From positions 79,385 through 143,384 of the forward strand of contig JAIMKV010000003.1 of NCBI GenBank assembly GCA_020692205.1: a DNA stretch of 64,000 nt, written 5' to 3'. The position numbers and the translations under genes were made by a program. The notes under the pieces are model-generated. The model did not search any database and had not been told where the DNA came from. It worked only from the letters and a program-made list of their open reading frames with translations. The DNA is from Myxosarcina sp. GA_180221_E-2-1-MAG-40_15 (lineage in GTDB: Bacteria; Cyanobacteriota; Cyanobacteriia; Cyanobacteriales; Xenococcaceae). This document shows positions 18,490 to 27,704 of this stretch, piece after piece (within the stretch, counting starts at the first letter, position 1; the number at the start of each line of letters is the position of its first letter).

Positions 18490-20466
18490 GTGGAACAGCT
18501 CAGCTTTAAATTTATCGATCTATTTGCAGGAATTGGTGGTTTTCATCTAGCAATGCACGCTTTGGGGGGAGAATGTGTTTTCGCGTCAGAGATCGATCAA
18601 TATGCTAGACAAACCTATATTCAAAATTTTCAAAGCATTTCGCCTCAATTATTTCAAGCAGGCTTGTTTAATAGTGATATTAGACAAATTGTTCCCGATG
18701 AAATTCCTGACTTCGATGTCTTATGTGCGGGCTTTCCTTGCCAACCTTTTAGTCAAGCTGGTTATAAAAGAGGATTTCATGATTCACATAATTCTGAACG
18801 AGGCAATTTATTTTTTAATATTGCCGATATATTAGAAGTTAAACGACCAAAAGCCTATTTTTTAGAAAATGTTCAGGGCTTAGTTAATCACGATCAGGGA
18901 AAAACTTTTAAGCTAATTCGTCAAGTTTTAGAAGTAGATTTGGGTTATTCATTCTATTATCAAATAGTCAAAGCATCAGACTATGGTTTACCTCAACTTA
19001 GACCAAGAACTTTTATAGTTGGTTTTCGTGATGAAGGTTTTTTTAAGGGATTTAATTTTCCTGAAAAACTACCCTTAAAATTTAACATGAGTGATGTCTG
19101 GGGAGGAGTTTGCAGCCGAGAAATAGGATTTACTTTAAGAGTTGGTGGTCGCGGTTCAAATATTAGCGATCGCCGTAATTGGGATTCATATTTAGTTGAT
19201 GGCACAGTTAGACAACTAACTTATATTGAAGCCAAAAAAATGCAGGGCTTTCCTGATAACTTTGAATTTCCTGTTAGCTCTACTCAAGCTATTAAACAGT
19301 TAGGTAATAGTGTAGCGGTCAACGCAGTTAGAGTCGTTGGTAACAATATTATTACCTATATGAATAGTTTAAAAAGTAAGCAAACAGAAATGAAGAAAAC
19401 GAAAAATAAAGGTGAGTGGTCAGAATTATTAACTTTTATCAGGATTTTATTAGAACAGCGTATTATTCTCTCTGATGAAAACTTAAATCCAACTGGTAGT
19501 TATTTTAAGGTAACAAAAGTTACTGGTAAAAATATTAATTTAGAGTTTTTACTAATTAATCAAAATCAAGTAAAAATAATTAACAAAGATACAGCCGTTG
19601 TTGAAACACTAAACATTGGTAAGCTAATTAATAGTAAGATCTTAAATAATCTAGTGACTCTAATTAAAGCTGGTAAAGCGACTTTTATAATACCTGAGTT
19701 TGAAGTTATTCAAAATACTCTAGGATTAACTTTAATCAAAGGCGGTACAAGCTCTCAAAAAGCCGATATTTTTTTGGATATCCACAATAATATTTTGACC
19801 AAAGAAAATGAAGGATTCGGAATTAAGTCCTATTTAGGTAGCAAGCCAACTTTACTAAATGCTTCAGGAAATACCAATTTTATCTTTGAAATTGAAAATC
19901 TGGCTAAAGATAAAGTAGACGAGATTAATGCTATCAATACCAAAACCAAATTAACAGATAGACTTAAAGCAATAGAGAAATATGGTGGAGTTTTTAAATA
20001 TATTGCACCAGAAAAACAAGCAATGGAATACAACTTAAAAATGGTTGATTTTTTAATGCCTGAAGTTATTGGTAGTATATTACTTGTTTTTTATAAACAT
20101 AGAATTTCAGCTATTGCTAAAATCATTGATTATATTCATGAAAATACTAATTTGATTACTGATCTTCAATATGAAGATAAAACTTTTTTGGTTAATAAAA
20201 TTAAAAAATTTTTGGTAGATGTCTTATTAGGTTTTTTTGCTGGTAGTAAATGGGATGGTAGTTACGAAGCCAATGGCACGATAGTAGTCAAGGAATCAGG
20301 AGAACAAGTTGCTTTTCACGTTATAGATTTAACTAGTTTACAGTCCTATTTATATAACAATATTAAGCTCGATACTCCCTCCACCACTAGGCACAGGTAT
20401 GGCAGAATAATTAGAGAAAATGATCAAAAACTGTACTTTAAACTTAATTTACAATTAAGATTCTAA
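18490..20466 (+). CDS. Fused cytosine-5 DNA methyltransferase / HpaII-family restriction endonuclease
   Basis: One uninterrupted 658-codon frame with a GTG start. Residues 1 to about 293 are a complete C5 methyltransferase: SAM motif FIDLFAGIGG, catalytic Cys84 in GFPCQPFSQ, ENV motif (126-128), QLRPR (169-173) and motif X QLGNSVAVNAV. The target-recognition stretch between motifs VIII and IX is short, about 60 residues. After a lysine-rich linker, residues 305-658 resemble the HpaII endonuclease family: NKGEWSE start, then a PD-(D/E)xK-like core with Asp426 (KADIFLDI) and Lys446 in GFGIKSYLGS, then TLLNASGNTNF. HpaII-type enzymes cut CCGG, so that target is inferred. An internal ATG (codon 301, base 19390) could also yield the nuclease alone. 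The gene is AT-rich compared with its neighbours, suggesting transfer. Confidence 0.85.
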   Translation: MEQLSFKFIDLFAGIGGFHLAMHALGGECVFASEIDQYARQTYIQNFQSISPQLFQAGLFNSDIRQIVPDEIPDFDVLCAGFPCQPFSQAGYKRGFHDSHNSERGNLFFNIADILEVKRPKAYFLENVQGLVNHDQGKTFKLIRQVLEVDLGYSFYYQIVKASDYGLPQLRPRTFIVGFRDEGFFKGFNFPEKLPLKFNMSDVWGGVCSREIGFTLRVGGRGSNISDRRNWDSYLVDGTVRQLTYIEAKKMQGFPDNFEFPVSSTQAIKQLGNSVAVNAVRVVGNNIITYMNSLKSKQTEMKKTKNKGEWSELLTFIRILLEQRIILSDENLNPTGSYFKVTKVTGKNINLEFLLINQNQVKIINKDTAVVETLNIGKLINSKILNNLVTLIKAGKATFIIPEFEVIQNTLGLTLIKGGTSSQKADIFLDIHNNILTKENEGFGIKSYLGSKPTLLNASGNTNFIFEIENLAKDKVDEINAINTKTKLTDRLKAIEKYGGVFKYIAPEKQAMEYNLKMVDFLMPEVIGSILLVFYKHRISAIAKIIDYIHENTNLITDLQYEDKTFLVNKIKKFLVDVLLGFFAGSKWDGSYEANGTIVVKESGEQVAFHVIDLTSLQSYLYNNIKLDTPSTTRHRYGRIIRENDQKLYFKLNLQLRF

Positions 20467-20517
20467 ACTTTTAGCAAGATCATAATTGGCATTAACATTT
20501 TTTGCATCTTGTCTAGC

Positions 20518-22764
20518 TTAACGAACTCCACAGTCTGATGCTTGCGTTGCTGCGACCACTTGCTGATCTGCTACCAGTTCAACCACACCTTGAGAGTTGA
20601 CAATCCACTTATTGGCTTCAAAGATCGCTTCATCGTTTGAGACAGGAGATTGAGCGGGACTTTTTTGATTCCGCTTGATTGAGTTTGATATTTTAGGCTC
20701 ATTTTTACCCAAATCACCTAAGGTTTCTAAATTAGTCGGTTCTTGAAGTGGATTACTAGGAATTCCGCCACGACCCAGATTGCGAAATTGATTTTGGGCG
20801 AGACTCATCCCGACACTGCAGCCTGTGCTAATTTGGCTTTTTGCTGCGAGGGACGACTGTTCATAATCATCTATTTCCAGTTTAGAACTAAGATCTAAGG
20901 TAACGATTTCTACACTACCTTTTTTTTGTTCAACTTCCGAACTAGCTGTAATCTTACTGGTAGGATCGATAAATAGTCCTTGGGTATCAATCGCAATGTT
21001 GCCCCCATTTCCCTGTCTCGCATTAGCACTAACCTGAGCAAATTCTAGCAAAACCAAATTTTTCGTTTCGATCTTAATATTACCCCCGTTGCCATTTTGC
21101 TCGGCAGTAGTAGATATAGAGCTATTATGGTCTAAAATAACTAATTCATCGGCAGTTATGCTGATTGAACCGCCTTCTCCAGATGCAGTATTAGCGACAA
21201 TTGCCCCTGCCTGATCTAAGCTGAGAGTAGAGGTAATAATTTTAATATCTCCTGCATCAGCTAAACCATAATTGCTAACCGATATTTGCGCTTCCTCTTC
21301 TATAGTCAAATTAGGAGTATTAACTACCAGGTTGCCACTTTTACCTTGGGGTTGCTGTAGGCTTGGTAAGCCCTCAATCCCAGAAGAAGCAGCAAACCCG
21401 CTCTTGAGTTGAATTTCTGAATCATTGCCAGCTCTGTCTCGCGATCGCAGGCTTCCTGTGCCAGAGAGCTTAACACCTTGACTAGCATTCACTGTAATTG
21501 TACCTCCTGCACCTTCGGCCGCTAGAGCTTGAATCTGACTCCCACCGTTGATGATTAATTCTCCTGTGTTGATTCCTATTTGCCCTCCGTTACCCATTCC
21601 TTGAGTAGAGGTGGTAATTATTGAAGGGCTTCCTGTCTCGCCTGTATCGCCAGATAGCTGCACCAGACGAGCATTAATGGTTATATTGCCACCTGCACCA
21701 TTGCTTAGAGTACCAGCCGAAACCACCGAGCCATTGCTTAAAAACACTTGAGGAGCTTGAAGTAAAATATCTCCACCAACATTAGCGATCGCTTGAGCTA
21801 GATCGTTACGCTGTTGTCCTACCTGAGTTAAGAGTAGGCCACCATTGAGATTAATTGATTCGGCAGCTTTGATATTGATGCTGCTTCTGGTTTGATTAAA
21901 GTTATTAAAATTGCGTATGCCTGACCCAGTTGATAGACTGACGGTATTACCTTGAAAATTGACCCTGCCACCACTATTATTGATTAAAGCTCTGTCGCTC
22001 AAACTAATCTTGCCCAAATCTTGAGCAGCTTGATAATTAAATTGCCAACCATTTTCTTCTGATTGTAAACTAATTACGCCAGACTTAACGCTGCTAATTT
22101 CTACATTGCTGCCAATAGCATTTATACTGTTTCTGCTCATAGATACATCGCCACCTAGTAAAGCCAGAGTGTTACCAGGTTTAATATCTAAACCATTATT
22201 ATTAAAACCACGATTAGCATTAGGCAATACTTCAATGTTTCCTACATTGCCACCATACTGCAAGCCAATGGGTGAGCTGATGGTTAATAAAGGTATGTCT
22301 TCAGTCATAACTGCACTAAATTCTACGCCGTCTTCAAAGATCACGCGATCGCCTGTAGTAGCGATAAATGACCCTCCTATATCTAGCTGAGCATTCGCGC
22401 CAAAGACAATCCCCGCCGGGTTAAGCAAAAACAAATTAGCATTGCCCTGAGTTTGAATTAAACCATTAATCTGGGAAACTGTTCCTCCCGTGACTCGACT
22501 CAAAATATTTTCGATTTCTAAAGCATGAGCGAAATTAACTGTTGCACCAGTAGTTAAAGCAAATTGCTCAAAGCTATGAAACAGATTATTTCCAGCTTGA
22601 ATACCGCCAGTAATTACGGATGTATTTTGATCGGCTTGAACTTTAGTGTTAGTAGTATTGTCGCTAGTTATCTGTGCCTGAGCATCTACTTCAAGCAGCA
22701 TTAGAGCAAATACAGTCATTGCACCGACTTTGAAACTATGGCTACCAAAGTTAACAAACAGCAT
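20518..22764 (-). CDS. Filamentous-haemagglutinin N-terminal domain secreted protein (748 aa)
   Basis: A signal-like N-terminus (to about residue 31) is followed by the haemagg_act/TPS domain (about 33-165), with FLLNPAGIVFGANAQLDI. A long series of parallel beta-helix repeats comes next (GGNITINA, GGSISITA, GGNIKIETK, GGNIAIDTQ). The C-terminal tail ends in SDCGVR, with a further Cys in STGCSVG, as in many cyanobacterial TpsA-like proteins. It should be exported through a TpsB-type outer-membrane partner and form a surface fibre. No TpsB gene is adjacent in this window. It is convergent with the methyltransferase-nuclease gene. Confidence 0.88.
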   Translation of the reverse strand: MLFVNFGSHSFKVGAMTVFALMLLEVDAQAQITSDNTTNTKVQADQNTSVITGGIQAGNNLFHSFEQFALTTGATVNFAHALEIENILSRVTGGTVSQINGLIQTQGNANLFLLNPAGIVFGANAQLDIGGSFIATTGDRVIFEDGVEFSAVMTEDIPLLTISSPIGLQYGGNVGNIEVLPNANRGFNNNGLDIKPGNTLALLGGDVSMSRNSINAIGSNVEISSVKSGVISLQSEENGWQFNYQAAQDLGKISLSDRALINNSGGRVNFQGNTVSLSTGSGIRNFNNFNQTRSSINIKAAESINLNGGLLLTQVGQQRNDLAQAIANVGGDILLQAPQVFLSNGSVVSAGTLSNGAGGNITINARLVQLSGDTGETGSPSIITTSTQGMGNGGQIGINTGELIINGGSQIQALAAEGAGGTITVNASQGVKLSGTGSLRSRDRAGNDSEIQLKSGFAASSGIEGLPSLQQPQGKSGNLVVNTPNLTIEEEAQISVSNYGLADAGDIKIITSTLSLDQAGAIVANTASGEGGSISITADELVILDHNSSISTTAEQNGNGGNIKIETKNLVLLEFAQVSANARQGNGGNIAIDTQGLFIDPTSKITASSEVEQKKGSVEIVTLDLSSKLEIDDYEQSSLAAKSQISTGCSVGMSLAQNQFRNLGRGGIPSNPLQEPTNLETLGDLGKNEPKISNSIKRNQKSPAQSPVSNDEAIFEANKWIVNSQGVVELVADQQVVAATQASDCGVR

Positions 22765-22840
22765 AAAGAAAATTTAGTCAAGACCTCATGCAATATTAAC
22801 TTAGGTAAATCAAGACAGCCAATTATTTAGAAGTCAAAAG

Positions 22841-22868
22841 TCAGAAGTCAGAAGTCAGAAGTCAGAAG
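22841..22868. repeat. Tandem heptamer repeat (TCAGAAG)x4
   Basis: Four perfect TCAGAAG units are preceded by one degenerate TCAAAAG (22834). This is the reverse complement phase of the heptamer at 15706-15733. It lies in the divergent promoter region between the haemagglutinin-like and transporter genes. Confidence 0.9.
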
Positions 22869-23000
22869 ATTGTCTTTGATTAATAGAGTTGATCGAGCAG
22901 CCTAAATATAAGCGATCGCATTTCCAACTGCTTAACAAAAGTACAAATTTTTAGAGAATTGAGTAAACTCATATACATATAGTCTGTTATTGCGAATTCC

Positions 23001-24020
23001 ATGCAACTTAGTTCTAATTCAACTTCATCAATTCCCAAAGCTTTACTACTGATTGCTCCTTTTTTCCTTTGGGGGACAGCGATGGTAGCCATGAAAGGAG
23101 TTATTCCTTACACTACACCTTTCTTTATGGCGGGAGTTAGATTAGTGCCTGCGGGAATTTTGGTGCTGTTCGTAGCAGCTATTGTAAAATTACCTCAGCC
23201 CAAAACTTGGCAAGCTTGGTTATGGATTCTCGCTTTTGCTGTAGTTGATGGGGCGATGTTTCAAGGTTTTTTAGCCCAGGGAATTGTGAAAACTGGGGCT
23301 GGTTTAGGTTCGGTGATGATTGATTCACAGCCTTTAGCAGTTGCGCTTTTGTCTAGCTGGTTATTTGGTGAAATTATTGGCTTGTGGGGTTGGTTGGGAT
23401 TAGGCATTGGCGTTTTAGGCATCAGTCTAATTGGCATACCTGATCGCTGGATCTATGGCTTGTGGGCAGGAGATTTTGGGGCAATAAACTTGAACTGGCT
23501 GGGATTGTTTGATAATGGTGAGTGGTTAATGCTGCTAGCTTCTTTGTCTATGGCGGTGGGAACAGTTCTGGTTCCCTATGTAAGTCGCCATGCCGATCCA
23601 GTGGTAGCTACGGGCTGGCACATGATTATTGGCGGATTACCTTTGTTTGGCTTGTCTTGGCTACAGGAATCGCAACAATGGAATGATATTTCTCTCGAAG
23701 GCTGGTTAGCATTGGGATATGCGACGATTTGCGGTAGCGCGATCGCCTATGGAATTTTTTTCTACCTAGCATCTAAAGGTAATTTGACTAGTCTGAGTGC
23801 CTTGACGTTTCTGACTCCGATCTTTGCCCTGTTATTCAGTACGATTTTACTAGAAGAGGTGTTAAGTAGCCTCCAAACTTTAGGAGTATGCCTAACAGTA
23901 GTTAGCATTTACTTAATTAATCAACGAGACAATATAGCAGCCAAGTTAAAAGCGAAAAATTCTACTATAGAAAACGCTGACGAACAAATTGCCTCCAAAA
24001 TAACGGTTAAAGAAAATTAA
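23001..24020 (+). CDS. EamA/DMT-family transporter (339 aa)
   Basis: Ten hydrophobic segments are arranged as two EamA repeats. The first begins LLIAPFFLWGTAMVAMKG and the second includes ATICGSAIAYGIFFYLASKG and LTFLTPIFALLFSTILLEE, the typical glutamate-ended signature. A polar C-terminal tail of about 30 residues is cytoplasmic. Members export or import small metabolites such as amino acids, and the substrate is not predictable. The ATG at 23001 is used because the frame upstream is not conserved-looking. Confidence 0.9.
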   Translation: MQLSSNSTSSIPKALLLIAPFFLWGTAMVAMKGVIPYTTPFFMAGVRLVPAGILVLFVAAIVKLPQPKTWQAWLWILAFAVVDGAMFQGFLAQGIVKTGAGLGSVMIDSQPLAVALLSSWLFGEIIGLWGWLGLGIGVLGISLIGIPDRWIYGLWAGDFGAINLNWLGLFDNGEWLMLLASLSMAVGTVLVPYVSRHADPVVATGWHMIIGGLPLFGLSWLQESQQWNDISLEGWLALGYATICGSAIAYGIFFYLASKGNLTSLSALTFLTPIFALLFSTILLEEVLSSLQTLGVCLTVVSIYLINQRDNIAAKLKAKNSTIENADEQIASKITVKEN

Positions 24021-24141
24021 GCTTCAATTATGAATACCTTAAATGAAATAAATCCAATAGCAACTCTTTTTGATTTTTCTTCAATCCAAATTGTCAAATT
24101 ACACTCTTCTTTGACAATTCAAGCTTCAAAGGTCGCTGTTT

Positions 24142-24198
24142 GGTGGGCAAAATATAACCAGGATAGATAATCGTTTCAAGAATAGCTTGCTGCCCACT
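24142..24198. terminator. Inverted repeat between convergent genes
   Basis: GTGGGCA (24143-24149) pairs with TGCCCAC (24191-24197) across 41 bases, in the spacer between a plus-strand and a minus-strand gene end. A nearly identical stem lies at 28313-28364 in another convergent spacer. A terminator or 3'-end role is inferred from position only; there is no clear U-tract. Confidence 0.4.
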
Positions 24199-24205
24199 AA
24201 AAAAT

Positions 24206-25333
24206 CTACCCAATCACTTCAATTTCTATAGAATTATCAGTAGATTTACCCTTGGTTAAATGAACAACTTTATCCTTTAAAAATTGAGCTACTGAATAAA
24301 TTTCGTCTAAGTTTGAAATTTTAGTTTTTGCTTCTTTTCCTCCTGCATCGAGAACAGCAATATATTTTTTATTAGAATTTAAGTAAAGTCTACAAATAGT
24401 TTTTGTCACCTTACCATCTAAATTAATCCCAAAGTAACTGATAGTATCTTTATATTTAATTCGTTGAATATCTACACTATCTCTCAGAATTGATTTAATA
24501 ATATAAAAAGCTTCTATCTCCTCTTGAGTAGTTACGATCTGTTCTTTTGGAAGATTTCTTGTTTCATCTTCTGTTATTTTAGAATCATCCAATATTGATA
24601 ATTCTATTGTTCTTTCAGGAAGATCAATTGCTGATTTTAACCTATCAGTAATTTTCTCATTGACAAAATCTTTAAGTGAGCGTTTAGTAATTTCTGTAAA
24701 CTTATCAATCACTTTTGCCTTCATTGCTCCAGAATATACTTTACTGGCAAAAAATTTAACAAAATCAGGAGATGGTTCAGATAATTGTTCTGCCATGATC
24801 CGCTTAATTTCTTTGGTGTAAAGAAGATTTTGAGCAACGTCAGATAATTCATTAATATCAAAAGTTGATTTAGAAAACCGTTTAAGTTCATGAACGTCTG
24901 AATCGCTAAAATTCAACATATTCAACTCAAAAAATGGTTTATCGTCCATAATATTGCTTTTTTCAATATCGGTATAGAAACGATAAATAATTCCATTGGT
25001 TAAAATCGAAAACTTAGCATCTGTAACGTGAAAATATCTGTGTAATTGTGAACTATGTTTGGGATTTTCTAAATTTTCATTACATGATTTGCATTCTATT
25101 AAAATTATAGGTTTATTATCTTTGATAATTGCATAATCTACTTTTTCGCCTTTTACTCCTGGGACATCTGCTGTAAATTCGGGTGCAACTTCCATCGGAT
25201 TAAAAACGTTATATCCTAAAGCTTGAATAAAAGGCATAATAAATGCAGTTTTGGTAGCTTGCTCATTTTGAATTTGAGCTTTAAGTTTTTCAATTTGCTG
25301 AGAAATTGCTTTAATTTGATCTATAAAATCCAT
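24206..25333 (-). CDS. Solitary HsdR_N-type nuclease domain protein (375 aa)
   Basis: The N-terminal third matches the HsdR N-terminal (type I restriction R subunit) nuclease fold: NEQATKTAFIMPFIQALGYNVFNPMEV, here split between residues 23 and 49. It is followed by the PD-(D/E)xK core, with Asp66 in KVDYAII and Glu80-x-Lys82 in LIECKS. The C-terminal half (about 230-375) has a separate alpha/beta domain with no helicase motifs. No hsdM or hsdS gene is nearby. Such solitary proteins are widespread; a DNA-cleaving defence role is inferred, not shown. Confidence 0.8.
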   Translation of the reverse strand: MDFIDQIKAISQQIEKLKAQIQNEQATKTAFIMPFIQALGYNVFNPMEVAPEFTADVPGVKGEKVDYAIIKDNKPIILIECKSCNENLENPKHSSQLHRYFHVTDAKFSILTNGIIYRFYTDIEKSNIMDDKPFFELNMLNFSDSDVHELKRFSKSTFDINELSDVAQNLLYTKEIKRIMAEQLSEPSPDFVKFFASKVYSGAMKAKVIDKFTEITKRSLKDFVNEKITDRLKSAIDLPERTIELSILDDSKITEDETRNLPKEQIVTTQEEIEAFYIIKSILRDSVDIQRIKYKDTISYFGINLDGKVTKTICRLYLNSNKKYIAVLDAGGKEAKTKISNLDEIYSVAQFLKDKVVHLTKGKSTDNSIEIEVIG

Positions 25334-25859
25334 AACTAGTGAGGAGAAAGTTTATTACAATTTTATAGTTCCCAAAAATTAAGTTAAATCAATTATCAGT
25401 TGATGTGATTTCGCGCAGAGAATTAGAGAAAAATTTCTCTTGATTGAATTTAGGCGATCGCCCTTAGCATGATCGCTCGATCTGTAGGTTGGGTAGAACG
25501 AAGTTAAACCCAATAAATATAAGCCACATAATAGTAGTTAAATAATCATCTATTTTTAAGACAGATCTATTCAACTATTCCCGATCGCAAAGCAACAACA
25601 GCAGCTGGTACTCGTACGAACAAAATTTAGTTTAATTTTTATCACCAATAAACTTGTAGAAAATAACTACTGAAAATCTGTGTCAAAAATCACCATGAAC
25701 AGATTTTCAAAGACAAAAATAAGCGTTAATAAACGATAAGAATAGTATGAGGAACTAAATCAAAATTTGATTGTCAATCTTCGATACTTAATTACAGTTG
25801 TTATTGTTATTTACTGATTATTTTATTTTGGGGAGGTTACTCCCCTGCACATGAGAATA
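25334..25859. other. Intergenic region, 526 bases
   Basis: No open frame of note. It holds an HIP1-like GCGATCGC (25454) and a TAGGTTGGGTAGAACGAAG-type sequence (about 25482) with facing TTGGGT/ACCCAA ends, a common cyanobacterial dispersed repeat. The remainder is AT-rich promoter-like sequence ahead of the nuclease gene. Confidence 0.5.
25830..25845. terminator. Hairpin downstream of ycf39
   Basis: GGGGAG-GTTA-CTCCCC is a perfect 6-bp stem located 15 bases past the ycf39 stop. On the transcript strand it is followed by an A-rich, not U-rich, tract, so it may stabilise the 3' end rather than terminate. Confidence 0.45.
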
Positions 25860-26840
25860 TTAGAACTGGTTACGGTAGGGTATCTTACCTTTCTTTTTCT
25901 TACCTTTGTTTTTCTCATAATCGATTTCTTTGAGTTTTTTCATAATGCGGCTGAAATACTCCTGCATATATTCTTCAAGCGTGGTAGTTTCTTGAGGATC
26001 TAAACCAAAGGTTGCGTAAACATCTTCCATTGGTGCGTCTAATGGTTTACCACTCGCTAATACTTCGGCAAAAGTAAGGCGATCTGCGGTGTTTTGCCCC
26101 CATTCACAAAAGCGAGTTATGCGCCGCATCAAGCCAAGCACAGCTAAAGATACGCGAGAGATGCGAGAATTTTTTCCTGAAAGATTTTCGCACAGATTCA
26201 TAATTTCATAAGCACCCCAGGCTTTTGTTCCCACTACTGGAAAGGTTTTCTTCTCCGTATCGGGTACTGATAAAGCACGAATCGCAAATTTAGCAATATC
26301 TTGAGTATTCATGTAGGCAATGGGTGTACTTTCTCCCGTTACCCACACCACCTGTTCTTCCAAGATTGGTATTGCATATTGACTAATCAACCCTTGCATA
26401 AACCCAGCCAACTGCAAAACAGTGTAATTCAAGCCAGATTCGGCCAAAAATAGTTCGGTGCATCGCTTGATATTCATTAAAGGAACTTCAGGATACTTGT
26501 CCGCATTAAGAATCGAGAAAAAGATGTATCGATCTACCCCGGCAGCTTTAGTCGCCTGAATCAAATTAACTTTGCCTAACCAATCTACTTCCTTGGCACT
26601 AAGATTATCAGTAACTCTGGCAGTAGCAGCATCAATAACTGCGTCAACACCGTTTAAAGCAGGAGCAAGAGTTGATGGATCGCACAGATCGCCCTTGACT
26701 ATTTCTGCACCCCATTCTTTAAGAAAAATCGCCTTATTAGGGTTGCGTACCAAACAGCGTACATCGTGATCTTCATCTAATGCTTGACGAGCTACCTGTC
26801 TGCCCAAAGTGCCAGTCGCGCCAACTACCAATAATTTCAT
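25860..26840 (-). CDS. ycf39: Ycf39/HCF244-type photosystem II assembly factor
   Basis: This is an atypical short-chain dehydrogenase/NmrA-like protein of 326 aa. It has NADP-binding motif GATGTLGRQVAR (8-19), the stretch VRCLVRNPNKAIFLKEWGAE and a C-terminal basic tail (KNKGKKKKGK). These match Ycf39 of cyanobacteria and plastids. With high-light-inducible proteins it delivers chlorophyll to nascent D1 during photosystem II reaction-centre assembly at the thylakoid membrane. It is single, on the minus strand, with a HEAT-repeat gene starting further upstream. Confidence 0.93.
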   Translation of the reverse strand: MKLLVVGATGTLGRQVARQALDEDHDVRCLVRNPNKAIFLKEWGAEIVKGDLCDPSTLAPALNGVDAVIDAATARVTDNLSAKEVDWLGKVNLIQATKAAGVDRYIFFSILNADKYPEVPLMNIKRCTELFLAESGLNYTVLQLAGFMQGLISQYAIPILEEQVVWVTGESTPIAYMNTQDIAKFAIRALSVPDTEKKTFPVVGTKAWGAYEIMNLCENLSGKNSRISRVSLAVLGLMRRITRFCEWGQNTADRLTFAEVLASGKPLDAPMEDVYATFGLDPQETTTLEEYMQEYFSRIMKKLKEIDYEKNKGKKKKGKIPYRNQF

Positions 26841-26939
26841 TTAAGGAATTTTGTAATATTTTTTAATGTTTCTCTAATGATTTTATCAAAGAGTCATTTA
26901 TTTGTAGCTTGGATTCGAGAAAGATTAATTAATTGGAGT

Positions 26940-27596
26940 TTAGAGTAGACTTTCTAAGACTGCTCCCACCACGCGATGATCCTCGTCTGTTTTCAGCCGA
27001 TTTAAGGCAGCGATCGCACTTTGATGATTATATTTGCCCAGAGATTTAGCCACCTGTAGCCTAATGCGCCAACACTCATCTGCTGCTAGAGGTAAAAGTA
27101 AGTTTAAAGCTTCTTCCTGCTGCTTGGTGTTTGCCAGAAGACCTAAAGCACTGATACAAGACTCGATCACTGGCTGATCCTCTCCAGCTAAACCAATAAG
27201 ACAAATTTCTAATAGTTCTTGAGGACTATTGAGATCTGCCACAGCGGCAATTACGCTCCGACGAACTAACCAGTGATCGTCCTGTTCATACATTTGCCTT
27301 AGATGAGTAACCGCTACATCACCATAAAAAGATAGAGAATTGGCAGCTTCTGCTCTCACATTAGGATCGCGATCGTGTTTAATCATGGCTAATAGGGCTG
27401 CAAAAGCTGCATCACTTTGCTTTCTGCCCAATCCCATCGCCACAAAAGAACGTACCAAAAACTCGCGATCATTAACATGATCTAATAACAGTGGTGCAGC
27501 GATGTCCGCTGCGTAATTTCTTAGTTCTCTAATCCCTTTCATTCTTTGTTGAGGATCGCAATTGTCTAAAGCGATTTTAATTTGTTCGATATCCAT
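26940..27596 (-). CDS. HEAT-repeat protein, NblB/CpcE-like (218 aa)
   Basis: Six or so HEAT/PBS-lyase repeats of about 31 residues cover the whole protein (for example DREFLVRSFVAMGLG, DPNVRAEAANSLSFYG, DHWLVRRSVIAAVADL). This architecture is shared by bilin lyases CpcE/CpcF and the phycobilisome-degradation protein NblB. The gene is transcribed away from a phycobilisome-family gene 109 bases off, which supports a phycobilisome role. I cannot tell lyase from NblB by sequence alone. Confidence 0.75.
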   Translation of the reverse strand: MDIEQIKIALDNCDPQQRMKGIRELRNYAADIAAPLLLDHVNDREFLVRSFVAMGLGRKQSDAAFAALLAMIKHDRDPNVRAEAANSLSFYGDVAVTHLRQMYEQDDHWLVRRSVIAAVADLNSPQELLEICLIGLAGEDQPVIESCISALGLLANTKQQEEALNLLLPLAADECWRIRLQVAKSLGKYNHQSAIAALNRLKTDEDHRVVGAVLESLL

Positions 27597-27704
27597 AGAC
27601 TCGAAAATTGAAATTATCAGTTTACTTTACTTTACATTGTGATTAATTAACAGCTGTCTGGCAAAGGATATATAGTAAGTAAGCTAAAATTTGGGAAACC
27701 TAAA

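Noticed and set aside
18410..20517. Accessory Vsr nickase or controller gene for the methyltransferase-nuclease fusion
   Set aside because: No frame of suitable size exists in the short flanks on either side.
22880..23092. 70-codon minus-strand frame overlapping the DMT transporter start
   Set aside because: Its 5' half is antisense to a conserved transmembrane segment, and no motif is visible.
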